Source of the DNA: Rotaria sordida
Taxonomy: Eukaryota > Rotifera > Eurotatoria > Philodinida > Philodinidae
Assembly (NCBI GenBank): GCA_905250125.1
Contig: CAJNOL010000701.1
Span: 46,174-110,173 of the forward strand
Direction: 5' to 3'
DNA: 64,000 bases
Positions 35,273-48,000 of this stretch are shown here, piece by piece. Both the position numbers and the translations under genes were made by a program. Within the stretch, counting starts at the first letter, position 1, and every line of letters begins with the position of its first letter. Below the pieces are notes generated by a model. That model was given only the letters and a program-made list of their open reading frames with translations, did no database searches and had not been told where the DNA came from.

Positions 35273-36163
35273 ATGTACCTATTTATCCCATTTATTTGGA
35301 TTTTAATTAATCATGCTTATAAAATTATGTCAATGGATTGTGAATATTCATCACGCGAATATCAAGTTTTTCTTCGACCAGATCTCATGATAAATTCTTT
35401 TGAAACTGGTGTCATGCAAGTTATTGATGAATTAGTAAAAATTGAAGATTTAAAAATGATACCATTTAAAGTATTACAATCATCTTTGAAATTTAAAAAT
35501 GTATCCTTTACTCAATATGTTTCGGATAATAATCGACCTGAAAATGATTTTTATATAAGACCAGTATTTAAATCACGACAAAAGAAAATAACAGCACCAG
35601 CTGATATTGTAATGAAAATTTCAAATATTGATCCAGCTCTTGCATGCTTACAATTAAAAGTAAATATCTTCTTTTTCTTAATTCAATCAAATATTTTCTT
35701 GTTCTTTTCTCAGATTGCAGAAGATTATCTTAACAGTACAGTCGTTAAATTTGAACTCGATATACATACTGACAATGGTAAGCTTACAGTTAAAAGTGCA
35801 CATAGTTTTACTACGAGTCTATCATTTGATTTCGATCAAATATCTCCAGTTAATCTGTCTTCAATTCTTATTAATGCTGGTACAGTTACTCGTTCCGGTC
35901 AACCAATCATTATCGTACCTGATTCATTGGGCAAAGTCACTATGCAAACAGCTGAATTTACTATTAGTTTGGCAGGAAAAAAATTTGAAGCAGAAATAAT
36001 GCATTATCCAAGAATAGACGATGTCAAAGCTGAATTTTCTTTTAAAGTCAAAAGTACGAAAGTAGATTCAGAAGTTCTTCGTGTTGCACAACAATTAGTT
36101 GCTTATTTATCACAATTACGAACGATAGCTTTATATGCATTTATACATTCAAAGGATCAATAA
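35273..36163 (+). CDS. Putative secreted or membrane-anchored protein, unknown family
   Basis: Two exons, 35273-35659 and 35714-36163, give 278 aa. The 54-nt intron (gtaaat..ctcag) is a multiple of three without a stop, so the unspliced frame also stays open. MYLFIPFIWILINHAY at the N-terminus is a signal peptide or anchor. The rest looks beta-rich: alternating strands such as VVKFELDIHTDNGKLTVKSA, PIIIVPDSLGKVTMQTAEFT and VKAEFSFKVKSTKV, with N-x-S/T sites (NVS, NST, NLS). The C-terminus is helical (VLRVAQQLVAYLSQLRTIAL). I do not recognise the family. Paired long beta strands with a terminal helix could fit a lipid-binding or receptor-domain fold, but that is a guess. ATG 35273 is preferred to TTG 35255. 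Confidence 0.65.
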   Translation: MYLFIPFIWILINHAYKIMSMDCEYSSREYQVFLRPDLMINSFETGVMQVIDELVKIEDLKMIPFKVLQSSLKFKNVSFTQYVSDNNRPENDFYIRPVFKSRQKKITAPADIVMKISNIDPALACLQLKVNIFFFLIQSNIFLFFSQIAEDYLNSTVVKFELDIHTDNGKLTVKSAHSFTTSLSFDFDQISPVNLSSILINAGTVTRSGQPIIIVPDSLGKVTMQTAEFTISLAGKKFEAEIMHYPRIDDVKAEFSFKVKSTKVDSEVLRVAQQLVAYLSQLRTIALYAFIHSKDQ

Positions 36164-36699
36164 AAATAAACGAGAACCAATGAAAGAAATGATTTTTCAC
36201 ATCTGAAACGAATATAAATTAACTATCAAACTACAATAGTAAAATTAAAAGAATATGTCTGTATGACAATTGAATAACTTTCTAAATCAAGAACAATTTT
36301 ATTTCTATAAAGCAGAAGTAACAATAACATTGTTAATCATTCGTACAGTGTCGATTATTTTCTTGACATTCAACATTTGTGGACTGAGTTTAGTAGCAGA
36401 ATACTTTTTGAATTATGTCTTCATCATTCTGAACATTTTATGAAATTCATTAGAAAGATCAATGATGAACGAACTTGCAAAAAAACGGATAAATCAAATT
36501 GTTTAGTTCAACTATTTCTAAATAGACTGCTTTAGTTATAAACACATTATCAGTATAATGTTTATCTGTAACAAAATAATTTTTTCCTATAAAAGAATTT
36601 CTTTAAAATATTGTTTGTATTCATTTAACTCTATGTCAATGGAATATTGTTTCCGACCTTGAGTACATATCAATGAGAAATATACATAATCTTGTGTAT
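36164..36699. other. Intergenic spacer
   Basis: 3' flank of the secreted-protein gene. Nothing recognised. Confidence 0.45.
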
Positions 36700-37240
36700 G
36701 TTCTCGAAGAGGGTACAACCGATCTACATGAAGTTATTACCAAAGATACAGTACCTAAAATATCAAGATACATGATCGAGAAAAAAAATTTTAGATAAGA
36801 TTTTCGAGGGTTTCCAGTAGGACTACATCGGACCTGCTTACGGTCTCCGTCTAACTTTGTCTGATTGAACAGAATTTTTTTTTCAGATACCTTAGATTAT
36901 ATATCTCAGAGATGATTTTAAAATTTCTCAAAAATCTCGCTTTCTTTTTTCTTTATGAAAGAAATACGTAAAGGTTCGAATCCAAAACTAGGGTGCTGAC
37001 GTTCAAGGCTCTATAAATCCGGGTAGGAAGGTCAAAAACGAAAATGGCTGATATCATCAATGGTGAGTACTTCCAAATATCTCTGGTCGAAGTTTTAACC
37101 CGTTCGGACAACGTTAGAGAGAGGTCGTCAGCAGGCTCGATGTGCTCCTATAGAAACCAGGATTTTCCGAAAAACTGCGAAAATCTTATTTACCCTCTTC
37201 GAGAACCAAAAATGACTAAAAAGAGGGCGTGCTCTTAAGA
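36700..37240. mobile_element. Foldback element, less AT-rich than its surroundings
   Basis: The left arm near 36807-36865 (TAGGACTACATCGGACCTGC, then TCTAACTTTGTC) pairs with the right arm near 37095-37155, whose reverse complement reads TAGGAGCACATCGAGCCTGC, then TCTAACGTTGTC. Outer parts also pair: TCTCGAAGAGGGTA at 36705 and its reverse complement near 37190. The open frame at 37044-37238 lies in the right arm and is not a gene. Confidence 0.6.
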
Positions 37241-38053
37241 CAACAAGCACAGTGTTTTAATTCTATATTCAGTATTTAATGAAATACACAATGACAAAAT
37301 TAAATTGGTTAATAGTCCAATCTTCGTTTATTACTGCTAACTTGAAAAAGTTTCTCACCAAGGATACAACTTCAAAAATGACGAGAATTATTCCTCTTTT
37401 CAGATTCTATAATTAATGATAATTTAACGTATTAATTGAGTTTTATGCATTGTTACCAATTAACTGAATTTGTCAAGATGTTTTCAACACAAAACAATAG
37501 CATAGAAGAATTTGAACTCTTCTTGATCTAACAAGAAAATACTACTTTAAAGATCATTGTTTCATCGCTCTACCGTAAATGAATATTCCGATTGTTTCTT
37601 TAATCTATCTAACACAATGTGTAAGAACTAGATGCGTACATCAAGGTCTATGAGATATATTCATTGCATAGAAGACTTTAATCAAAGAGGAAATATGGAA
37701 GGAAACTATATAGTTTCAAGCATTAACCATCATACTAGTAAGCATTGGAATAAAAGAAAAAGATTACGTTGATTCATGCTGATAAAAGTTCCACATTAAA
37801 CCAGTCAAAGAACAAGCGACATCGTTCTTTTTCTTCTCGACACCAAACAACGTTAATATTCTTTTTAGCAATATTCAGAGAAATCTGAATGGTTAATGTC
37901 ATACAGGAAGAGAAAAGAAAAAGTATTTTTCTTCGCTGTTCTTACCATTGGTTTACCATCCATCATAAACACAGTTAGAAAAAGATTACACCCAGTCTAA
38001 AAAAAAAACAGAACAAACAAAACTACGCTGTTGAGTTTTGAGTAGAACTTTAA
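37241..38053. other. Intergenic spacer
   Basis: It should contain the promoter of the C2-like gene. No gene or repeat was seen. Confidence 0.45.
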
Positions 38054-38752
38054 ATGTCAGATTTTTTGGGTCGCGCTGGTCGAATTACTGAATGGGTAGT
38101 TATATCAAATTTAGAAAATCGAGCAGTCAATGCAGCATGCGATAAAGCTCAAGATTGGTGGAAAAATCGAAAACACAATAAACATGATTCACATGCATCA
38201 TCTGCCAGTCCAATTCCGCCTCCACAACCATCTCCGCAAACAATATATCCAAAACCATCGCCTCAATATCAACCACAACAAGTATCCTATGGACCACCAC
38301 AACAAACATCCTATGGACCACCACAACCAGCACCATTTCCGCCATCTATGGGATATGGTGAATTATTGATAAGTGTCAATCATATCGATGGATTAAATCA
38401 ATGGGGTCCATTAATTGTTATTATGGAATGTAATCATCAAAGATATCAAACATCATTAGGACAATTTCAACAACAATATTCATTTCCTATTTATCAATTT
38501 GAGTATGATCAACTTTGTGTTTGGATTCAAACAGAATATCAACAACAAACAATTGCTTATGGTAATATTCCAATACAAATTTTATTAAATAATAATAATA
38601 ATTGGACTCCTCAACAACAACGATGGATTCCATTAAGAGATTATTATAATGGACCAGCTGGACAATTGCTTGTCAATATCGAATATAAAATGAATTATCC
38701 ATCGACACAACAAACTCCAGGACCTCCACCACCTTATCCTTATTATTCATAA
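38054..38752 (+). CDS. C2-like domain protein with Pro/Gln-rich linker
   Basis: A single exon of 232 aa. Residues 1-40 are helical and basic (FLGRAGRITEWVVISNLENR, ending DWWKNRKHNKHD). Residues about 50-98 are Pro/Gln/Ser-rich with imperfect QQxSYGPPQ repeats. Residues about 100-212 look like a C2 beta-sandwich: GELLISVNHIDGLNQWGPLI, then FPIYQFEYDQLCVWIQTEY, AYGNIPIQIL, RWIPLRD and QLLVNIEYKM, a typical strand order ending in W.PL and G.l.v.i.y. The classic Ca2+-binding Asp loops are not evident, so membrane binding, if any, may be Ca2+-independent. The C-terminus is Pro-rich (PGPPPPYPYYS). I cannot name an orthologue. Confidence 0.65.
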   Translation: MSDFLGRAGRITEWVVISNLENRAVNAACDKAQDWWKNRKHNKHDSHASSASPIPPPQPSPQTIYPKPSPQYQPQQVSYGPPQQTSYGPPQPAPFPPSMGYGELLISVNHIDGLNQWGPLIVIMECNHQRYQTSLGQFQQQYSFPIYQFEYDQLCVWIQTEYQQQTIAYGNIPIQILLNNNNNWTPQQQRWIPLRDYYNGPAGQLLVNIEYKMNYPSTQQTPGPPPPYPYYS

Positions 38753-39029
38753 TCGTTTTGTTTGTAAAATTATATAAATGTAATATTAATCTTTTTTCAT
38801 TTGTCTTTATTTATGTTGATATCTTAATGATATAAAGGCAAGCGCAAGGCAAATAGAAGAAAAAAAAAATTTTTTTGTTTGCGTATAAGTATAGAATAAA
38901 TTTGTTCTCTCTCAATAGGTCTATGCTTTTGTTTTCTCTCGCATAATGTGATAGATCTGTACAATGCGAACAAGATAAACGACAAAATTGAGAGAAAATT
39001 TAAAAAAAAAAAGAAAATCTTCAGTTTCA
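38753..39029. other. Spacer between two convergent genes
   Basis: 277 bp between the stop codons of the C2-like gene (+) and FAM193 (-). It holds both 3' UTRs. Nothing else was seen. Confidence 0.45.
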
Positions 39030-42000
39030 TCAAGCTTGACGAACAAAGCAGCGATCAACATTAATTTGTATTTTTTCACGTGTTTCCGACGGAACATTTT
39101 CGAAACAAAATCTTAAATAAAATAAATAATAGAAAAAATAAACGAAAAAATTTAAAATTTTTATCAATAAATAAGACTTTTACTTTTTAAAATCTTCAAT
39201 TTCTTTATCGAGTGCATCCATTTCATTGCAATCATTATCTTGTGGAATTGTACATAGATCAGTAAAATGTTCTTTTTAAAAAAATTACAAAGAAATAAAT
39301 ATCAAAACAAACAAAAAATTATTTTCATTTATTTATCTACCTGAAAATCCATTTAACAATGATGTTTTCTCTGTCGTTGATGAAAGTGTTAACCCAGCAC
39401 CACTATGAAATGGATCATAGAGAGGAAAATCAGTTGGAGTTGTTGATAATCCATGTTGTTGTTGTTCTTGTGAATAATTCCAATGTGATTCGTTTGTATT
39501 CGTTACAGGTGTATCATTCCACGTTGAACCTGAACTACCTACAGCATAATTCATAGGAGAATAGAGTGGAAAAGGAGCAGAATTTGTTGAGCAAGAACGT
39601 GGTTCAGGTGAAGGTCGTTGAATACATCGAGATGTTGTATTATTAACAGTACCAGGCGCTGGTGAAAATGATGAATGTGGTCGTTGTACAGGACCTGGGG
39701 CAGTTGAAGGGATAATTAGTGATTGAGATGGTGATGGAAGAAGAAAACCATTTGGATCCCAATACATTGATGATGATGATGATGATAAACCTTCAGGTAG
39801 AATTACAGATGATGATGATGATGATGGAATAACAGATGTACCACCAATTGGAATTGACGTTACAAGAGAAGAAGAGGATGGTGATGATGGTGTATGAGTT
39901 GGAATATAAGATGGTGTTGTAGGAAGTAGAGTTGATGATGATGGCAAGACAGAAGATGGAGGCATGGATGGTATTACTAAGTAAAAGAATAAAATAATCT
40001 ATTATTTTCATAATTCAAACATAAAAAGTGATCAATATTCTTTTTTCTTTACAAATATTAATATATAAATCATAATAAATTATCTTTAGTATATTCTGAT
40101 TAAACAATATACACTACAGATACGGTCGTAAATGTTTTTATATGAGCTATTTATGCATCGTATTTTATCGTAAATCAAATTAATGTTTTACGAATATATC
40201 AAATAGAAATACGGCATATATACGACCGTATAATACTGTAGATACATTGGTGTATTACGATGAAACAAGACTTGTTTTCATATGGAATGTTACTATTAAT
40301 GGACGTATACGACAAAAAAATAAAGCACGGAAAATCGTAATAACCATTCCTGAGTAATAATTATTTTTCCAATGAATAATACCTGGAGTATGTTCATGAA
40401 TATTATTATTTGTCCAAAGATTCAATGATGGTTGCACTGCTGGTTGATGTGAAACGATTGATGGTTCAACTTTTTGTGGTTGATGTGATGCATGATTTTT
40501 CAATACATTTTGAAGACGAGGTGGAGCTACACTAGTATGCTGTTGTTTATTATTATTATTATTTGATATTGTATCCGAGGTTCCATGTGATGATGCGCCA
40601 ATTGTTGGTATGACTTTTTGTTGAACATTAGATGAAGAATTCATCGTTGAAGTTGTCTTTTTAGTATTACCTGTTATCTGTTGTTGTTGTCGATATTGTT
40701 TTGTATTCGTTGGGGGTACAACAGGTTGAACAGGTAGAGCTAATAGAGATGGCACAGATGGTGGCGTTGGTTTATGTTTACTTTGTTTACGTGAAATAGT
40801 TATCCAGTTGACTTCCTCTTCAGGTGTATCAAAACTTTCTGATGGAAGATCAAAATTTTTTCGAGGTGTATTAGATTTTTGAGAAGAAGTTGGATGAGGA
40901 TCCGTAGATGTTGATGTAGGAGTATTGGTTGTTGTTATGATGGTATTAGAAAAAGTTGATGATTCATCTAGAGAATTAGTTGCTTGTTTTTGTTGTTGTT
41001 CAAGTTTTAGTTTAGCTTTTTGTTTTCGTTTTGATAAAGGTTGTTGAGTTTGAATAGGAAGAGTTGAGGATGATAGAGGTGTTACTTTCGTAGATGATGA
41101 TGAAGATGAAGTACTACGAGATGGTTGTTGAGAAGAACTAAATATTAAAAAAATACAAAACTCTGAAATATTTCTTAGTAACAAAAAAAAAAGGAATAGA
41201 AATATATACGTTGTTTGTTGAGTAGTATTTGATCCATTTTGTTTTTTTTGTTGTTGTTCTTTCGATTGAGACGAATTTATTTTTATTTCATCATTATTAT
41301 TAATTTTTGATTGTTTATCTTTTTTCTTTTTCTTTTTTTTTGATGTTGTTTCATGTGTTGTTGTTGTTGTTGTTGTTGTTGTTTGATGTTCATTATTATT
41401 AGATGATAATGTTTCATTTCCATCAATAAATCTAACTAAATCATCAATATCATTTTGATCATTAAGAAGAAATTCTTTTGTTTTTGTATTATTTTGTATT
41501 GATTGTTTTTTATTAGTTATTAAATTTTTTTTTTGTTGTTGATCTTTTAATAAATTTTGTTGTTCAGTTAAATTTTGTACATTTCTTTTAGTTAATTTAA
41601 GTTTTAAACGTTCTTTCATTTCAACATCACGTTGATTAAAAGTACCTGTTATTGTTGTACCCATAACAGATGTTGTTGTACCTGGTAAAGCCATACATGT
41701 AACACAACTACTTATTGGTCCATTTGTTGTATTTGATGTTGATGATAAATGAAGACATGTTGATGATGAACATGTTCGTCCTTCAGATGATTCACAACAA
41801 CAAAATTCACAAGATTTACAATTAGTATTATTATTATTATTATTTGATGAATTCTTTTTTTGATTATGATGATGATGATGATGATGAAGATGTTGATGTT
41901 GTTGTTGAGCAAGTAATGTTTGTAATGCTTCAGTTGTTTTAGATGATATTGAATGTTTTGATGATGATGATGATGATGAATCAAGACAAGTTGGAGAATG

Positions 42001-45000
42001 AAATGATGATAATATTGAATGTAATGCTGCTTCAGATACATCAGTATTTGATGCTGCATGACGAAGAAGATGATCTAAATTATGATAAGCTGTTGATGAT
42101 GATGATGATGATGATGATGAATTTGAATCACATTTATTTGATGAATTAAAAAATGAATGAGAATTATTTGTAGAATCTAAAATAAAAAAGAAATATTTTA
42201 TTTTATTTTATTTTATTTAAATAAAAATAAATTCAACAAACTAAGTAATGTTTCATTGATAGTTGAACGTTGTTGTTTAGTTTTTTTAAATTGTTGATTA
42301 TCTTTTTTTCTTCCATTATTTAAATGTTCTCCATTACCAAAACTTGTTAATTCATTAAAAAGTGCTTCAGCTATTTTTTGACCACCATGTTCAGTTGTTT
42401 TTGTACCTGGTTTACGGGTTAAATTAATACTTAAACGAGTTTGTCCCGTTGATGTTGTTGTTTTAGCTGCTGTTAATGTTGTTGTTGAACAATTTGATGA
42501 TGATGATGATGAGGAGGAAGAAGATGAGGATTGAAAAGATTCATTTGTATTTGGTGATGTTATTGAACCAAATGTACCAGCAGTAAATGAAACAGATTGA
42601 ATTTTAGCTGAAAGATCAGCTATTGAACGTGGAAGAAGTAAATCAGCAGCAATAGATTTTTTAGGTATTTGATTTGCTGTTGTTGTAGTTGTTGTTGTTG
42701 TTGTTGTTGCTGTTGTTGTTGTTGATGAAGAATTTGATGATGAAGTTTCTTTACGACGATGAGATGATTTATTTGATTTAGATTTTGTTGATGAAGATTT
42801 TTTAGATGAAGATTCTGAAGATGTTGTAACTAAAACAAATATTTATATTCAAATTAATAAAAATGATCAAATTTTATATTCATTTTTATTTTTTAGAGAT
42901 CTCTATTTGAACTGAGATGTAACAAATTAACTTTTTTGTCAATTTCTAAAAATCATGATGAGTTAGTTTTTATATTTTGATGAGTTTTTTCCAATCATCT
43001 AAATCTTTCATATGTTACTATACAAATTCAAGGAGGAACCAACTAATTTCTATCTATCAGTGAAAATCAGTTTTTATTTGTTCATCGTAAACCAATAGGA
43101 ATCACCAGATATGAATGAAAACCATGAGAAATCCTTAAGCAATCACTTCGAATATTGAAAATAATTGAAAATCAAGAAAATCAATAGAAATCAAGGATTT
43201 ACTTTTAATTTTATTACTGAAGATTTTTTAATGGCTTTCGATAATTTTTAACTACTTCCAATCATCGTTCATATCCTTAAGGTATTACAAATTATTTCTA
43301 GCATACAAATCAATTTGTTTTCCCTTGATAAAAATGAGAATAATAGTATCATACTTTTGAGTTTACTCTACTTTTCTAAACCATAACTGGTAAATTAGAG
43401 AAGGTAGAATGATTTTCAAGAGTTTAGTATTATTGTTACTAGAGACGTGTACAGAGTACGAAAAAAAGCTTACCTTGTATATCTCTATTATGATATTATT
43501 TATCATTTTTAGAGACTTACAATTAGAATATGATTAAGAGAGAGTGAGATAAAAATTTTATAGAATCAGATAAGAGTACCCAGTTAGGCAAGAGCATATG
43601 TTAACCTTTTAAGGTTGCGATTTTTTTTGCAATTGAAGACATCATGATTTCGATGTATATTAGCAGAAAGAAAGGAAAACATCTGAGAATGAGCCTAGAT
43701 GGATAGACGGAAAGAGAGAAAAGATATGCATGACATAGCAGATGGGACGATCTATTATATAACATGCTATAATAGTTTAATGGAGCGTAAACATTTTCTT
43801 TATTGAAAAATAAGTGATACAACGTATCTACTATCGTCTCCAAATATTTAACCATCTTTAAACTCGGTTTTTCTTTGAAAGCGTAAAAACTCATCTTTTT
43901 TATTGATTTTATCTAACTGGATGGATATCAAGGAGGAAACATCGTACTTTTCTATTTTAAAGTATATAAAGTACGTAAAGTACTTTAGAATACTTTAAGA
44001 GATGGTCCACCAGAAAATCGGGTAACATGGGTGAAAAAAAATTTGATTTTTGATTTGAGTATCTGGAAACAGGTCTATTAGAACTAGTACTAAATCCAAA
44101 ATATCAGCTCTATCTGATAATCGCTTGCTGAATGTTCTAGCTCTCTGGATTCTGGTATCAGTGTATATTTCATAATTCAGCAAGCGATTGTCAGATAGAG
44201 CTGATATTTTGGATTTAGTACTAATTCTAATAGACCTTTGTTTCCAGATACTCAAATAAAAAATCAAAATTTTTCCCAGCCATGTTTCTGGCGGACCCTC
44301 TCTTAAAGTATTTTAAAGTACAATAAAATACATTAAAGTACGTAAAGTACAAATGTACAATGTTTCCCCCTTGGTGGATATTCTACAGAGTAATCTAGGA
44401 TAAGAGTAAGAAAAAAGTTTACCCTGCACATCTCTAGTTGTTACCTTTCTTTGTTTACATAATAATGTTTTTCAAAAATCGAAATTTTAATCAAGAGCTA
44501 ATGTGTAATAGATTTTAGCAGTTAGAAAAAGTTTAAATCTTTAGTGATACTTTGTCTTATTCTTGTAGAGTCCTAGTGAAGTTTATAGTTAACATATAAA
44601 AATAAAAACAGATTTCGTTAGTTAAATTTTGATTATTAATGAAATTATTAGAATAAATAATAGATTTTTGTAGTATTAAAATTCTTATAAATTTTCTCAC
44701 TAGTTGATGTTTGTTCATTATTTTTAATTGGTGAATTAATATTGATTTTCGTATCATTTGTTGTTATTTTTTGTTGTTTTTCATTAGCTGATTGTATTCC
44801 TTGAATAATACTTTCAATCCATTTTTCATCATCAATTGTTGTTGTTATATTTGATTTTTTTTCATTAAATCTTGATTGATATAATTCACGTTGAATTTGT
44901 GCAAAAGGTGAAACACTATCTAATATACCTGCTAATAATTGTTTATTAAAATCTTCTTCAAACATTAAACGAGTTAATTCTTCTTGATCTTCTAATGTAT

Positions 45001-48000
45001 AACCTGATGATGATATATCATTATCGAGTAAATAATCTTCAACTGATGAGACAGATGATGATTCATCACCACCAATACCTGAACCAATTGAACCTTGTTG
45101 TGAAGATACACCTGTTGATGATGTATTATCCGATGATGGAATATCAACAGCTGTTGTTATAGAACTATAAGAAATTATTTCGAGGAAATTTTTACAATTT
45201 GATTTAGAATAAAAATGAAAGTTTCCTTTTTTTGTGTGTGTGTGTCTTAGCATCTTTAGGGAAAAGAATAAAACGAAGAAATTGTATAAGAAGATCATTC
45301 TAGATTATCTTATAAGATTATTTCAATTATTTCATATTAATTATCTTTAATAATGTACCATAAGCAAGTTAAATAAAGCTCTATTTGTATTGAAACTCAT
45401 CTTAAACTAATGATTGATTGAGAGTCAATTCAAAATTTTTCAAAATATATAAATATCATCGATTCAATAAGCGTTTTATATTTTAATGAAAAACCAAAAA
45501 CACTAACAGAAAATAGCTTTGAAATTTTCTTTATATTAAAATAACATTAAACAATAATCTTTCGTTTGATTTAATTACTGATAGTTAAACAAAAAAAAAA
45601 AATTTTTTTTGTTTCAAAAACATTATATTTACTTTCTGTCTTATACAACGGCAACTAACCTTTGTATGCATAAACATATTTGACGTTTTTTTTTCCTAAC
45701 ACAAAATAGATTCGACTTAAAGAATCAGATACAACAATGAAAACTGACTAGGTCTCATTCAAAGTATTGGCCGGAATCGGTCCTTCTAATTACCACAAAT
45801 TAGTAATCGTTAAGATCATTTTCCCAGGGCTTCTCAAGAACGGCTCGACTAAAAATTATGCAACTCTCAGGGTAGATAGATCTTGACTAGTAGAGTACAA
45901 GTTGTCCTAGACTCAGAATTTCCAAATGCTTCCTTCTAGGAGATATAGGGACCGTAGGAGCCAAAAATGACCTGAAGTTTTCCTCATTGCAAACAGCCAA
46001 AATTCGTTTTTTTATGGCTGAATCTTTTTCTTTGAAAAATATTGTTTAGTTCGCTTAGGAGAACTGAAATACTGGAAGTACTGTAAAAAAAAAACGTGTT
46101 TTTCCCCTAGGATAAATTTTGTAAGATCTGCCAAAAACCATCAAAACATTATTTTAAGAAAAGAAAAGATATATATACCCAGATTTGGTCCTAGTTGTCA
46201 CACAAAAAATTTCTGCTCAATTGGTCGAAGCATCTCGAAGAAAAAGGCGGAAAACTTCAATGTTTTCGATATTTCATATTTTTCATTTCTATCAATTAAT
46301 TCACTTGTAAAATGGTTAGGAGGATGCATCGCTGACCTACATAACATATTTTCATGATGACAAAACTATATTAATATAGATCATTTGCAACATGATAGAG
46401 CTGTAGAAGGTGTTTTTCTTTTGTATAGGGGATCTCTAAAGTCGGATTTTTTAAGGATCTTAATAAACATGAAAAGTTTTCGTCCATATTCCATTCGATT
46501 TTTAGATGTAAAAAAAGTGCATTTTTGGGATTAGGAAAGGGAGGAGGTGCCCTTAACCTCATCTACTTACATGACATACAAAGAACTAAAAGTCTATTGA
46601 TTTTTTTTTCGTTTATAGTAAAAGTTTACTCGACACTACTTGTTATTCATAGAAAACAAAAAAATGTCAATAGTTTGAAGGTCGTTACGAATGAGTGCAT
46701 TCGTGGTATTCTATTCACACCTCGATATCATCAGTCATAGAATGACTTTGGACAAATGATTAACGACTATTTCTCTCAAATAACTCAAACGATAGTATGC
46801 TGACTATGATACGACATATATTTGCTCTTGGAATTAAGCACAAGAACTTTACATTCGACTCGTCTTTCTTTCAATGGTCCAGTTCTTAATATTTGTCCTA
46901 TGAAAACAAACCTATTGGTATTATCTTGTGTTGATGTTTGTAATTTTTTTGATTTTTTAATTTTTTTACATTTTTTCTTTTTTTTAATTTTAATATTATT
47001 ATCAAATTGATAACCATTATGAATACAAATATTAAATGATGGTGATATCATTTTAGCTTGTGAATCTTTATATAAACAAGCTATTTCAGACATTTCTTCA
47101 TCAAATGCTAAAAATCTATTTAATAATTGGGTATATTCAGCTGGTGAATAATCATTATCATCATCATTTGATGGTTGTAATAAATCAATCATTTTTGACA
47201 TTGAATGTTGGATTTTTCTATCCATATAAATTAATTGTTCATATAAATGTTTATTATATAATAACCATGTTAAATGAAAAGATTTCATATGATTTTCTTC
47301 CTAAAAGAAAACAAAAAAAGATATTACTTATTGTTTTTTTGTTTTTTAGTTTATAAATACGAACTAAATAAGAAACAATTGTTGAAACATTATTTGCTGC
47401 TTGTATAAACATATTATATTCATCCAAAAGAAATGAAATAAATAATTGTACATCATGAGAAGTTTTTGAGCATGTATGAAAACGTTCTAATACTTGATTT
47501 CGTATTTCACGAACATATTCTAATACAATTGATTCAAGTTTATTAAATAATAATTGAGGATTTATATCAGTTAATCTGAATATAAATACAAATTTTTATA
47601 TAAAAATTAAAAATGTTTTTTTTTTTTCGTTTATTTACTTTTTCACATAGTCTTTTGCTTTACAAATATCATCAGAAAATTGATTTTCTAAAAATAGAAA
47701 GATAAAAAAAATAAGAAAAAAGTATTTATTTTAAAACCTGAAAATTCTTTATCTGTTGCACGGTAAACACATTTAATAATATGAGAAAGATCATCCCATA
47801 ATTGACGAGAATTTAAATCTTCAATATCATGTGTACATGATTGACACCAACATTCATCATGATTATCATCAGAACTTGTATCCGGTACAATAATCATTCG
47901 ATCAGATTCTTCTTCAAATTCCTAATTAATTTAAATTAAAAATATAGAATTTAAAATAATAGAAATAAATCATACTTGAGATGTAACAGTTGAACTATTT

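Noticed and set aside
36960-37010. GGTTCGAATCC at about 36974, identical to a tRNA B-box
   Set aside because: The flanking bases do not form a T stem, and no anticodon or acceptor arm can be folded upstream. It lies inside the foldback element.
38127-38369. Overlapping frames on both strands in the C2-like gene
   Set aside because: Shadows of the Pro/Gln-rich repeat codons.
41712-42149. Open frames rich in His/Ile (minus) and Met/Asn (plus)
   Set aside because: Shadow frames of the trinucleotide repeats in FAM193 exon 11.
43601-44267. Minus-strand open frames of 97 and 90 codons
   Set aside because: Both lie in FAM193 intron 9; the second is within the hAT-like element. No coding signature.
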